Assembly: GCF_003626645.1 (NCBI RefSeq)
Contig: NZ_RBAM01000004.1
Location: 558,001-622,000 of the forward strand
Origin: Streptomyces klenkii
GTDB lineage: Bacteria; Actinomycetota; Actinomycetes; Streptomycetales; Streptomycetaceae
Direction: 5' to 3'
DNA length: 64,000 nucleotides
Below are positions 52,683 to 61,373 of this stretch, piece after piece. The notes under the pieces were generated by a model that did no database searches, was not told the DNA's origin, and was given only the letters and a program-made list of their open reading frames with translations. Position 1 is the first letter of the stretch. Each line of letters starts with the position of its first letter. The translations under genes were made by a program, and so were the position numbers.

Positions 52683-53272
52683 GCAGCAGCGACCCGACCG
52701 TGCAGCCGGTGCCCGCCTCCGTGGTGGAGCAGGTGGACGCGGCGGACGTGACCCTGAGCAATCCCAAACGAGCCGTGATCTCCCTCGGCAGCAATCTCGG
52801 CAACCGCCTGGAGACCCTCCAGGGTGCGATCGACGCCCTGGAAGACACGCCCGGCCTCCGGGTCAAGGCCGTCTCCCCGGTCTACGAGACGGAGCCGTGG
52901 GGCGTCGAGCCCGGCACCCAGCCCTCGTATTTCAACGCCGTCGTGCTCGTGAAGACCACCCTCCCGCCGGACTCCCTGCTTGAGCGCGGTCACGCCATCG
53001 AGGAGGCCTTCGAGCGGGTGCGGGACGAGCGCTGGGGGCCGCGCACGCTCGATGTCGACATCGTCGCCTACCAGGACGTCGTCTCCGCCGACCCCGTGCT
53101 GACCCTGCCGCACCCGCGCGCCCATGAGCGCGCCTTCGTCCTCGCGCCCTGGCACGATGTGGACCCGGAGGCCGTCGTCCCGGGCCGCGGCGCGGTCGTC
53201 GAGCTGCTCGCCGCGGTCGGCACGGAAGGCGTGCAGCCCCGGGTCGACCTGGAACTCCGGCTGCCCGAGTAG
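52679..53272 (+). CDS. folK: HPPK (7,8-dihydro-6-hydroxymethylpterin pyrophosphokinase)
   Basis: A 197-residue kinase with an extended N-terminus of about 30 residues. Signature: ISLGSNLGNRLETLQGAIDAL, ETEPWGVEPGTQPSYFNAVV, and RWGPRTLDVDIVAYQD carrying the catalytic RTLDVDI. It makes the pyrophosphorylated pterin used by FolP. Overlap with folB is ATGA. Confidence 0.95.
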   Translation: MSSSDPTVQPVPASVVEQVDAADVTLSNPKRAVISLGSNLGNRLETLQGAIDALEDTPGLRVKAVSPVYETEPWGVEPGTQPSYFNAVVLVKTTLPPDSLLERGHAIEEAFERVRDERWGPRTLDVDIVAYQDVVSADPVLTLPHPRAHERAFVLAPWHDVDPEAVVPGRGAVVELLAAVGTEGVQPRVDLELRLPE

Positions 53273-53308
53273 TCGTTTAGTTGTTGGACTGCTGAGAACG
53301 CGATCGAG

Positions 53309-53821
53309 ATGAGGAGCGACGGCTCGGTGAGGCAACTGCGGATCGGGGTGCTGGCCGGGCTGTTCGCCGTGGCCGGCCTCCTCTCCTGGGCGGGCGCCCG
53401 GCTGTGGGACTCGGTCGGCACGCTGCCGCGGGTGCCGGTGGCCGCGCCCATCGTGCTGGCGGTCATCGCCGTCGTCCTCGCGGCCACGGCGCTCTCCCTG
53501 CGCGCCCGGCTGCGGGCGCAGCGCGAGCGGCGGCCCGGCGCGAAGGGCGTCGATCCGCTGGTGGCCGCCCGCGCGGTCGTCTTCGGCCAGGCCAGCGCGC
53601 TGGTCGCGGCGCTCGTGGCCGGCATGTACGGCGGCGTCGGCGTCTTCCTCGGCCTCGACGGCCTGGACGTCGAGCCCCGCCGCGACCAGGTGATCTACGC
53701 GGGCGCGTCCGTCGTCGCCGGCATCGCGGTAATCGCCGCGGCGTTCTTCCTGGAACGCGTCTGCAAACTCCCGGAGGACGACGAAGAGGGCCCGGGGGGC
53801 ACGGGAACGGTGCGGGGCTAG
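53309..53821 (+). CDS. DUF3180 membrane protein
   Basis: A 170-residue DUF3180 protein with four transmembrane helices: IGVLAGLFAVAGLLSWAGA, PIVLAVIAVVLAATAL, ASALVAALVAGMYGGVGVFL and VVAGIAVIAAAFFLERVC. RDQVIYAGASVVAG is a family motif. The ATG at 53309 is 36 nt after folK, the typical actinobacterial folK-DUF3180 order. Function unknown. Confidence 0.92.
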   Translation: MRSDGSVRQLRIGVLAGLFAVAGLLSWAGARLWDSVGTLPRVPVAAPIVLAVIAVVLAATALSLRARLRAQRERRPGAKGVDPLVAARAVVFGQASALVAALVAGMYGGVGVFLGLDGLDVEPRRDQVIYAGASVVAGIAVIAAAFFLERVCKLPEDDEEGPGGTGTVRG

Positions 53822-53938
53822 CGGGACGGCCTCCGGCCACGGGCCAGGGGTGCCGCGCACCCTTGATCCCGCCGCGGGTCACGGGTGCCGCGCACCCTTG
53901 AATCCGCCGCAATGGCGCGTCACCACAACGGTGGATCC

Positions 53939-54014
53939 CGGCGGTGCCGAGCCCGCCTGAGGCGCGTACGGCACCGCCGGACACCGCCGCTGTGGCTGCG
54001 CGCCGCCGCGGCGG
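53939..54014. repeat. Third copy of the intergenic palindromic repeat
   Basis: It matches copy A of 38668-38779 in CGGCGGTGCCGAGCCC, CGTACGGCACCGCCGG and GCGCGCCGCCGCGGCGG. It lies in the 243-bp convergent gap after DUF3180; no gene is seen there. A GGGTGCCGCGCACCCTTGA pair repeats upstream at 53847 and 53882. Confidence 0.75.
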
Positions 54015-54064
54015 ACAGAGGGGGTGAGGCCGGCACGGCCGCTCGGCAGGAGAGCAGCCCCGGG

Positions 54065-55228
54065 CTACGCCCCAGGGATGCTCTCCAGATTTACGTCGCT
54101 GCGCGCAGCGCCCCGCGCGTCCGCGTCAATCGAGCGTCGCAGCGCCTCATGCAGCCGCGCCGGGGTCAGGACCCCGACGAAGCGGTCCGTCGCGTCGCCG
54201 TCGAGGACGGCGATCCAGCCCGCGTCGTGCTGGAGCATCGTGCTGAAGGCCTGCTTGAGGGAGGCGCCGACGGGGAGCCACGCGTCCATGCGGCGGGCCC
54301 GGTCCCGTACGGTGCCGCCGCCCGCGAGGGCCTCCGCCGAGACCCAGCCGTGCAGCCGCCCGGCCTCGCCGAGGACCACGGCCCACTGGGCGCCGTCCGA
54401 GGCGAGGGCGGCCGCCGCCGCGGCGGCCGTGTCGTCCAGCCGCACGACCGGCGGCTGTTCGAGGTCGCCCTCCTCGATCGGGGTGACCGAGAGCCGCTTG
54501 AGCCCCCGGTCGGCCCCGACGAAGTCGGCGACGTACGGCGTGGCGGGCGCGCCCAGCACCGTGGCCGGCGCGTCGAACTGTTCGATGCGGCCCTGCCCGT
54601 AGACGGCGATGCGGTCGCCGAGCCGGACCGCCTCCTCGATGTCGTGCGTGACGAACAGCACGGTCTTGCGCACCTGCGACTGGAGCCGCAGGAACTCGTT
54701 CTGGAGCCGCTCCCGCACCACGGGGTCGACCGCCCCGAACGGCTCGTCCATGAGCAGGACGGGCGGGTCGGCGGCGAGGGCCCGGGCGACCCCGACCCGC
54801 TGCCGCTGCCCGCCGGAGAGCTGGTGCGGATAGCGGGCGCCGTGGACGGCGGGGTCGAGGCCGACGAGGTCGAGGAGCTCGGCCGCGCGGTCGCGGGCCT
54901 TCTTGCGCTGCCAGCCCAGCAGGTGGGGGACGGTCGCGGTGTTCTCCAGCACGGTCTTGTGCGGGAAGAGGCCGACCTGCTGGATGACGTAGCCGATGCG
55001 GCGCCGCAGTTCGACGGGGTCGACGCCGGAGATGTCCTCGCCGTCGAGGAGGATCCGGCCGGACGTGGGCTCGGTGAGCCGGTTGACCATCTTCATCGTG
55101 GTGGTCTTGCCGCAGCCCGAGGGCCCCACGAGCGTGACGAGCTCGCCCTCCGCCACTTCGAAGGACAGGTCGTCCACGGCTGTCGTGCCGTCGGCGTAGC
55201 GCTTGGTGACGTGCTCGAAGCGGATCAT
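54065..55228 (-). CDS. Glycine betaine/choline ABC transporter ATP-binding protein with CBS region
   Basis: A 387-residue OpuCA/ProV-type ATPase. Walker A GPSGCGKT is at 35-42, the signature is LSGGQRQRVGVARAL and Walker B is VLLMDEPFGAVDP. A CBS-domain region covers about residues 260-370 (VTPIEEGDLEQPPVVRLD to DRFVGVLTPARLH). CBS regions sense ionic strength or nucleotides in OpuA. The ATG at 55228 faces the permease gene divergently. Confidence 0.94.
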   Translation of the reverse strand: MIRFEHVTKRYADGTTAVDDLSFEVAEGELVTLVGPSGCGKTTTMKMVNRLTEPTSGRILLDGEDISGVDPVELRRRIGYVIQQVGLFPHKTVLENTATVPHLLGWQRKKARDRAAELLDLVGLDPAVHGARYPHQLSGGQRQRVGVARALAADPPVLLMDEPFGAVDPVVRERLQNEFLRLQSQVRKTVLFVTHDIEEAVRLGDRIAVYGQGRIEQFDAPATVLGAPATPYVADFVGADRGLKRLSVTPIEEGDLEQPPVVRLDDTAAAAAAALASDGAQWAVVLGEAGRLHGWVSAEALAGGGTVRDRARRMDAWLPVGASLKQAFSTMLQHDAGWIAVLDGDATDRFVGVLTPARLHEALRRSIDADARGAARSDVNLESIPGA

Positions 55229-55364
55229 GGTTCCCCATTCTGGCCGTACTCGCTGGGGACATTGTTGCCGTTGTGTGGCGGCCGGCTCGAATGTCAGTGC
55301 CCCGGGTTAGGGTCGCAGGTGACCGGAAAACCGTGGGTCTACGGCCAGGGGGAGGTGGGAGCGC

Positions 55365-56045
55365 ATGGCGGGGCAGTCCTGCCTGATCAGCAATGACTGG
55401 ATCTGCGGCGAGTATCTGCGGACCCGGGGCCAGGAGCTGACGGACGCCACGCTCCAGCACGTCGGCATCACGCTCGCGTCGGTGGCCATAGGCCTGCTCG
55501 TGGCCTTCCCGCTCGCGTTGCTGGCCCGCCGGTGGCGCGCCGCTGCGGGCCCGGTCCTCGGCCTGACCACCGTGCTCTACACGGTGCCGTCGCTGGCGAT
55601 GTTCTCGCTGCTGGTGCCGTTCTTCGGGCTGTCCGTGTCGGTGGTGGTCACGGGCCTCGTGCTGTATTCGCTGACGATCCTCGTGCGGAACATCCTCGCG
55701 GGGCTCGCGTCGGTGCCGGAGGAGGCGAGGGAGGCGGCGCGCGGCATGGGCTACGGCCCGGTGCGCCTGCTCTTCGGGGTCGAACTGCCGCTGGCGCTGC
55801 CCGCCCTGATGGCGGGCCTGCGGATCACCACGGTGTCCACGATCTCGCTCACCACGGTCGGCGCGATCCTGCACTACGGCGGCCTGGGCAACCTCGTCTA
55901 CGACGGCATGCACAGCTATTTCAAGGCGCAGGTGCTCACCGCGTCGGTGCTGTGCGTCGCGCTGGCCGTCGCGGCGGACCTGCTCCTGCTGCTCGTCCAG
56001 CGGCTGCTGACGCCGTGGACGCGCGCGGGCAAGGGGGCGGTCTGA
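55365..56045 (+). CDS. Glycine betaine/choline ABC permease 1
   Basis: A 226-residue permease with five to six transmembrane helices. The EAA loop is EEAREAARGMGYGPVRLLFGVELPLALPALMAGLR. The start MAGQSCLISNDWICGEYL precedes the first helix. GGGGGAGG lies upstream of the ATG at 55365. Its TGA shares a base with the next ATG (TGATG), so the permeases are coupled. Confidence 0.93.
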   Translation: MAGQSCLISNDWICGEYLRTRGQELTDATLQHVGITLASVAIGLLVAFPLALLARRWRAAAGPVLGLTTVLYTVPSLAMFSLLVPFFGLSVSVVVTGLVLYSLTILVRNILAGLASVPEEAREAARGMGYGPVRLLFGVELPLALPALMAGLRITTVSTISLTTVGAILHYGGLGNLVYDGMHSYFKAQVLTASVLCVALAVAADLLLLLVQRLLTPWTRAGKGAV

Positions 56046-56728
56046 TGGGCGTCGTGGAGCGCACGTGGTCCTGGCTGGCTACCGGAGCGCACTGGTCGGG
56101 CCCGGACGGCGTGTGGCACCGGCTCGGTGAGCACCTCTTCCTGACCGCGGTGTGCCTGGCGATCTCCTGCGCGATAGCGCTGCCGGTGGCCGTGCTGCTG
56201 GGCCACCTGGGCAAGGGCGGCGCCCTCGCGGTCAACATCTCCAACGCGGGCCGCGCCGTGCCCACTTTCGCGGTGCTGGTGCTGTTGCTGCTCAGCCCGC
56301 TGGGCACGCACGGCTCCTGGCCCACCGTCATCGCGCTGGTGCTGTTCGCGATACCGCCGCTGCTGACCAACGCCTACGTGGGCATGCGCGAGGTGGACCG
56401 CGATGTGGTCGAGGCGGCCCGCGGCATGGGAATGACGGGCCGTCAGCTCATAGCGCGCGTGGAGCTCCCGCTGGCGTTCCCGCTGATCGTGACGGGCGTG
56501 CGGACCGCCGCCGTGCAGGTCGTCGCGACGACCACGCTCGCCGCCCTGCCCGGTGGCGGCGGCCTGGGCCGCATCATCACGGCGGGCTTCCGGCTCACCG
56601 ACACCGCCCAGGTGGTGGCCGGCGCCGTGCTGGTGGCGGCGCTCGCGCTGCTCGTCGAAGGCGTGCTGATGCTGGCGGAGCGGCTGTTCGACCCGGTGCG
56701 CCGGCGTACGGGGCCGGTGCCGGGGTAG
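56045..56728 (+). CDS. Glycine betaine/choline ABC permease 2
   Basis: A 227-residue permease with about six helices. EAA loop: DVVEAARGMGMTGRQLIARVELPLAFPLIVTGVR. Two separate permeases plus a lipoprotein and ATPase match an OpuC-like system. It overlaps permease 1 by one base. Confidence 0.93.
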   Translation: MGVVERTWSWLATGAHWSGPDGVWHRLGEHLFLTAVCLAISCAIALPVAVLLGHLGKGGALAVNISNAGRAVPTFAVLVLLLLSPLGTHGSWPTVIALVLFAIPPLLTNAYVGMREVDRDVVEAARGMGMTGRQLIARVELPLAFPLIVTGVRTAAVQVVATTTLAALPGGGGLGRIITAGFRLTDTAQVVAGAVLVAALALLVEGVLMLAERLFDPVRRRTGPVPG

Positions 56729-56797
56729 GCGCGGCGCCGGTCAGCGAAGCGACGGCGGCCGGAGAGCCCGCCGACGGAACCGAAGGGCAGATTTCCC

Positions 56798-57802
56798 ATG
56801 TTTCCCATGTCTCCCATGAGCAGCACCCCGCGCCGGGCGCGGACCTCCCGCGCCCTGCTGGCGACGGCCGCCGTCGGCGTCCTCGCGGCCGGCCTCGCCG
56901 CGTGCGGCGGCGACAGCCTGGAGAAGTCCGGCACCGGAGGAGGCGGCGGATCGGCGAAACCGGGTGAGAACGCGCTGGTCATCGGCTCGGCCGGGTTCAC
57001 CGAGTCCAGAGTGCTGGCCGAGATATACGCGGGCCTGCTGAAGGACGCCGGATATTCCCCGACGATCAAGACCACCGAAGCCCGCGAGCTCTATGAACCG
57101 GAGCTGGAGAAGGGCCGGATCGACGTCGTCCCGGAGTATGCGGCGACGCTCGCCGAATTCCTGAACAAGAAGCAGAACGGCAAGGACGCACCCACCGTCG
57201 CGTCCGCCGACGCCGGTGCCACGGTGACGGCCCTGCGGAAACTCGCGGAGCCGCGCGGACTGAAGGTGCTCGACCCCGGCCGCGCGGTCGATCAGAACGC
57301 CTTCGCCGTAACCACGGAGTTCGCGGAGAAACACCAGCTCAAGACGCTTTCCGACCTGGGGAAGTCCGGTCAGGAGGTCAAGCTCGCGGCCGGTGACGAA
57401 TGCCCGCAGCGGCCCTTCTGCCAGCCCGGTCTGGAGAAGACGTACGGCATCCGCGTCACGGGCATCGCCCCGCTGGAGGTGGGCAGCGTCCAGGCCAAGC
57501 AGGCGGTCAAGGACGGCAAGGCCCAGCTGCTCCTGACCACGACCACGGACGCCACGCTCGAACAGTTCGGACTGGTCCTGCTCAAGGACGACAAGAAGCT
57601 CCAGAACTCCGACAACGTGCTGCCCGTGGTGAATGCACAGAAGGCGGGTTCGCAGAAGGTCGCGGACGCCCTCGCGAAGCTCACCAGGGTGCTGACCACG
57701 GAAGATCTCACCGAACTCAACAAGAAGGTGGATGCGCAGCGGCTCAAGCCCGCCGATGTCGCCGCGCAGTACCTCAAGGAGAAGCGGCTCCTGACGAAGT
57801 GA
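56798..57802 (+). CDS. Glycine betaine/choline-binding lipoprotein
   Basis: A 334-residue OpuAC-type binding protein. Signal peptide with lipobox LAAC at Cys36, a Gly/Ser linker, then VIGSAGFTESRVLAEIYAGLLKDAGY, ELEKGRIDVVPEYAATLAEFLNKKQNGK and NVLPVVNAQKAGSQKVADALAKLTR. It needs LspA for processing. The start at 56798 (or 56807/56816) is uncertain. Confidence 0.93.
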   Translation: MFPMSPMSSTPRRARTSRALLATAAVGVLAAGLAACGGDSLEKSGTGGGGGSAKPGENALVIGSAGFTESRVLAEIYAGLLKDAGYSPTIKTTEARELYEPELEKGRIDVVPEYAATLAEFLNKKQNGKDAPTVASADAGATVTALRKLAEPRGLKVLDPGRAVDQNAFAVTTEFAEKHQLKTLSDLGKSGQEVKLAAGDECPQRPFCQPGLEKTYGIRVTGIAPLEVGSVQAKQAVKDGKAQLLLTTTTDATLEQFGLVLLKDDKKLQNSDNVLPVVNAQKAGSQKVADALAKLTRVLTTEDLTELNKKVDAQRLKPADVAAQYLKEKRLLTK

Positions 57803-57886
57803 GAGGTGTAGGAGACAAGTAAGATTAGGGGAACAGTTTCGTGGTGGAGTCACACTCCCGAGGCGACGCACGGTAAGTTTCAGGCC

Positions 57887-58927
57887 ATGCCACGAGGACG
57901 CCACCGCCATTCGCCATCCCTGCACAGGCTCCTTCCCCCATCGGCCGTCGCCGCGACATCGGTCGCCTGCGCCGCCGGTGCATGGGTGGTAGGTGAAACG
58001 GTCGTCATCCGGGGTCTCGCCGCGGCGGCTGCCGCCGCCGCGGTGGTCGGCGCCGTGCTGATGCGCCGTTGGGACCGCTCCGCCGGGAGGCGGGTCGCCC
58101 AGCTCACCGCCGCCCGCACCCGCGACGAGTGGAAGACCGAGGAGCGCATAGCCGAGCTGGAGACGGACCTGGAGGACACCCGGGCGGCCAAGACCCGCCT
58201 GGAGTCCAAGCTGCGCGGTAAGCGCGCCGAGCTGGCCCGCCTCCGCACGGAGCACGCCGACCTGCTGCGCCGCTACGCCGCCGCCGAGACCGGGCGGGCC
58301 AGCGCGCTGGAGAGCCGCCGCGTCGCCCGCGGCGGCGCGGCGGCGCTGGAGTCCGGCGCCCCGCTCAAGGTGCCCGGCCCCGCCGTCGATCCGGCCGCGT
58401 TCCGCAAGGCCGCGGAGGTGCTGCGCGGCCTCGCCGGCGGCGAGGCGGCCGCCGGGGCGGAGTCCCGGCCCGGCCTGAAGCCCGTGACGGCGCCTCAGGC
58501 GGCGCCCAAGGCCGTGCCCCAGCCGCGTACGGAGACCCGCAAGGGCGGCCCGCGCGGTGCCCGGCGGACGGACGGCGGGAGCAAGGCGGACGGCCCGGCC
58601 GCCGCCCCCGCGCCCCAGGCCGCCGACGGCGCCGAGACCGTCGCGCCGGGGCCCGCCGCCGCGAAGCCCGCCGTGCCGCAGTCCCCGGCCCGGCGCCCCG
58701 CCTCCCGCACCACGGGCGGCTTCGACTTCTTCGGCACCCAGGGCTCCGCCCCGGCCCCGCGCCCCGTCGAGGAGACGGACCTCGCGGACGTCGTCGGCGA
58801 GGAGGCGCTCGCCGAGGCCAAGGCCGAAGCGGACGGCGAGCCGGCCGGTGACGACGTCATCGACCTGACCGCGCACGACGAGACCGAGCAGATAGACGTG
58901 GCCGAGCTGCGGACGGCCGTCTCGTAG
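57887..58927 (+). CDS. Membrane protein with coiled coil and Pro/Ala-rich tail
   Basis: A 346-residue protein. Two N-terminal helices (AVAATSVACAAGAWVV; AAAAAAAVVGAVLM) precede a coiled coil at about 85-135 (TEERIAELETDLEDTRAAKTRLESKLRGKRAELARLRTEHADLLRRY). The rest is a disordered Ala/Pro-rich region with an acidic end (DDVIDLTAHDETEQIDVAEL). No enzymatic motif. Such proteins may be cell-envelope or secretion scaffolds; unassigned. A strong terminator follows. Confidence 0.85.
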   Translation: MPRGRHRHSPSLHRLLPPSAVAATSVACAAGAWVVGETVVIRGLAAAAAAAAVVGAVLMRRWDRSAGRRVAQLTAARTRDEWKTEERIAELETDLEDTRAAKTRLESKLRGKRAELARLRTEHADLLRRYAAAETGRASALESRRVARGGAAALESGAPLKVPGPAVDPAAFRKAAEVLRGLAGGEAAAGAESRPGLKPVTAPQAAPKAVPQPRTETRKGGPRGARRTDGGSKADGPAAAPAPQAADGAETVAPGPAAAKPAVPQSPARRPASRTTGGFDFFGTQGSAPAPRPVEETDLADVVGEEALAEAKAEADGEPAGDDVIDLTAHDETEQIDVAELRTAVS

Positions 58928-58958
58928 GCGGTCACGAAGCCCGGCCCGCATGCAGAAA

Positions 58959-58994
58959 CGAAACCCCCGGCGGGGACTCCCGCCGGGGGTTTCG
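58959..58994. terminator. Bidirectional terminator with 16-bp arms
   Basis: Arms 58959-58974 and 58979-58994 are exact reverse complements with a GACT loop. It lies between the coiled-coil protein and the convergent nuoD2. Confidence 0.88.
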
Positions 58995-59024
58995 TCGACC
59001 AGCCGGCCTGCTTGCCGGTTCGGC

Positions 59025-60176
59025 CTACTTGTCGATGTCGCCCACGACGAAGAACAGCGACCCCAGGATCGCCACCATGTCGGCGACCAGCGTCCCCGGC
59101 AGCAGCTCCGTCAGGGCCTGGATGTTGTTGAAGGACGCGGAGCGCAGCTTCAGCCGGTACGGGGTCTTCTCGCCCTTCGAGACGAGGTAGTAGCCGTTGA
59201 GGCCGAGCGGGTTCTCGGTCCACGCGTACGTCGCGCCCTCGGGCGCCTTCAGCACCTTCGGCAGCCGCTGGTTGATCGGCCCCGGCGGCAGCTCGGCGAT
59301 CCGGTCGAGGCAGGCCTCCGCGAGCTCCAGCGCGTTGTGCGTCTGCTCCAGCAGGCACTCGAAGCGGGCCAGGCAGTCGCCGTCCTCGCGGGTGACGACC
59401 TTGAGCACGTCCTGGAGTTCCCCGTAGGCGAGGTACGGCTCGTCGCGCCGCAGGTCGAAGTCGACGCCGGACGCGCGGGCGATCGGCCCGCTCACCCCGT
59501 ACGCGTGCACCGTCTCCGGCGCGAGGACGCCGACGCCGCGCGTGCGGCCCCGGAAGATCTCGTTGCCGAGGACGAGCCGGTCGTAGACGTCCATCCGGGA
59601 GCGGACCTGGGCCACGGCGTGCCGCGCCCGGCCGAGCCAGCCGGCCGGCAGGTCCTCCTTCAGGCCGCCGACGCGGTTGAACATGTAGTGCATCCGGCCG
59701 CCGGAGACCTCCTCCATCACCGTCTGGAGCTCCTCGCGCTCGTGGAAGGCGTGGAAGACGGGGGTGATGCCGCCGAGCTCCAGGGGGTAGGAGCCGAGGA
59801 ACATCAGGTGGTTGAGGACCCGGTTCAGCTCGGCGAGCAGCGTACGGGTCCACACGGCGCGCTCGGGGACCTCCATGCCGAGCATCCGCTCCACGGCCAG
59901 GACGACGCCCAGCTCGTTGGAGAACGCCGACAGCCAGTCGTGGCGGTTGGCGAGCACGATGATCTGCCGGTAGTCGCGGGCCTCGAACAGCTTCTCCGCG
60001 CCGCGGTGCATGTAGCCGATGATCGGCTCGGCCTCCCGGACCCGCTCGCCGTCGAGGACGAGCCGCAGGCGCAGCACGCCGTGCGTGGACGGGTGCTGGG
60101 GTCCGATGTTGAGCACCATGTCGGTGCTCTCCGCCGCACCGCCGATGCCGACTGTCGTCTCCGTCATGGGGGTCAT
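59025..60176 (-). CDS. nuoD2: NADH-quinone oxidoreductase subunit D-like protein (NuoD2)
   Basis: A 383-residue homologue of the 49-kDa complex I subunit. Conserved: [72 protein letters not shown] and [26 protein letters not shown]. It is an orphan outside a nuo operon, as in other Streptomyces. The ATG at 60176 lacks a ribosome site. The MidA-type gene upstream on the same strand (72-nt gap) is a telling neighbour. Confidence 0.95.
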   Translation of the reverse strand: MTPMTETTVGIGGAAESTDMVLNIGPQHPSTHGVLRLRLVLDGERVREAEPIIGYMHRGAEKLFEARDYRQIIVLANRHDWLSAFSNELGVVLAVERMLGMEVPERAVWTRTLLAELNRVLNHLMFLGSYPLELGGITPVFHAFHEREELQTVMEEVSGGRMHYMFNRVGGLKEDLPAGWLGRARHAVAQVRSRMDVYDRLVLGNEIFRGRTRGVGVLAPETVHAYGVSGPIARASGVDFDLRRDEPYLAYGELQDVLKVVTREDGDCLARFECLLEQTHNALELAEACLDRIAELPPGPINQRLPKVLKAPEGATYAWTENPLGLNGYYLVSKGEKTPYRLKLRSASFNNIQALTELLPGTLVADMVAILGSLFFVVGDIDK

Positions 60177-60247
60177 GGGGATAAGTCTGTCAGCCTTCTC
60201 CGCAAGGCCGGTCCCGGTGCCGCTTCCAGGCGGTCCGGGCGCCGCTC

Positions 60248-61252
60248 TCAGGCCCGCTCCGGGCCGTCCGGGAGCAGCCCCCGGCAGGCGTCGCCCACCG
60301 GGTGCACCAGCCAGCCGAAGGCCCCCAGCCCGGCCGGCGAGGTGAGCTCGGCGGCCTCGCCCGCCCGCCCCAGCGCCCGGACGTAGGCGGCCGGGTCGGT
60401 CGAGGCGAGCGACAGCGGCGGGCGGCCGCCGTCCAGGCCGAGCGCCCGCAGTGCCTCGCGCTGGGTCAGCACGGTGCTGCCCGGCCGCGCGCACGCGTCC
60501 ATGGCGACGTGCGCGGTGATGTCGCACGAGCCGTCCGGCACCGGCCGCACCTCGCGGCCCTCCCGGAAGCCGGCCAGCGTGCCGAAGGGCGGACGGCCGG
60601 CGCGCTCGTGGGCGTAGTCGACGGCCACGGCGAGGCCCGCGCGCAGGCTGCCCACGGCTCGCGCCCAGGCGGCGTCGCGCGGCCGGCCGATCTCGGCGCG
60701 GGTGCCGGGCGGCGCGCCCGCGACGGGCCACCAGCGGGCGAGCCACGCGGCGTCCTCGCCCGCGACCGGCTCCCCGAGCAGCTCCTCGCCGTCCTCCTGG
60801 ACGAGCACCTGGCGCGCGACGCCCTCCGCGTCCGTCTCGACGACGTCCACGGGCACGTTGTCGAGCCACTCGTTGGCGAACAGCAGGCCCTCGACGCCTT
60901 CCGGGACCTCGCCCACCCAGGTGATGCGCCCGTCCAGCCCGGCCGGGCGGGCGGCGCGCTCGACGGCGTACGGGCGCAGCCGCGCGGCCACGTCCGCCGG
61001 CAGCTTCCCGAGGACGCCGGTGAGCAGTTCGCCGCGCCCGGCGCCGACGTCCGTGAAGGCGAGCTCCGCCGGCTGCCCGAGCGCCTTGTCGACCCGGCAC
61101 AGCAGTTCGGCGACGGCACCGGCGTACAGCGGCGAGGCGTGCACGGAGGTGCGGAAGTGCCCGGCGGGGCCCTCGGGGCGCCGGTAGAAGCCGCTCGGGC
61201 CGTAGAGCGCGGCCTCGGTCGCGGCGCTCCATGTTCTCGTTCCGCTTGCCAT
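60248..61252 (-). CDS. SAM-dependent methyltransferase of the MidA/NDUFAF7 family
   Basis: A 334-residue methyltransferase. The SAM motif I is [35 protein letters not shown] is the characteristic NEWLDN(P) block, and [18 protein letters not shown] is the family D-I-T-A-H motif. Mitochondrial NDUFAF7 dimethylates an Arg of the NuoD homologue NDUFS2. Being next to nuoD2, it probably modifies NuoD2. The start (ATG 61252 or GTG 61258) is uncertain. Confidence 0.9.
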   Translation of the reverse strand: MASGTRTWSAATEAALYGPSGFYRRPEGPAGHFRTSVHASPLYAGAVAELLCRVDKALGQPAELAFTDVGAGRGELLTGVLGKLPADVAARLRPYAVERAARPAGLDGRITWVGEVPEGVEGLLFANEWLDNVPVDVVETDAEGVARQVLVQEDGEELLGEPVAGEDAAWLARWWPVAGAPPGTRAEIGRPRDAAWARAVGSLRAGLAVAVDYAHERAGRPPFGTLAGFREGREVRPVPDGSCDITAHVAMDACARPGSTVLTQREALRALGLDGGRPPLSLASTDPAAYVRALGRAGEAAELTSPAGLGAFGWLVHPVGDACRGLLPDGPERA

Positions 61253-61360
61253 ACGCACACGCTATGCGTCCTTCGCGGGTACGCCGCCTCCACCTTGCGG
61301 AGTAGAAGGAGTGTCACCGGATCGATCGCCGGGCTGACCCCGGCACGTACGCGGCATGCC

Positions 61361-61366
61361 TACGCT
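61361..61366 (+). promoter_or_regulatory. Probable -10 of the histidine kinase gene (leaderless)
   Basis: TACGCT ends 7 nt before the GTG at 61374. It supports GTG 61374 over the ATG at 61356. Confidence 0.5.
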
Positions 61367-61373
61367 GGGTGAC

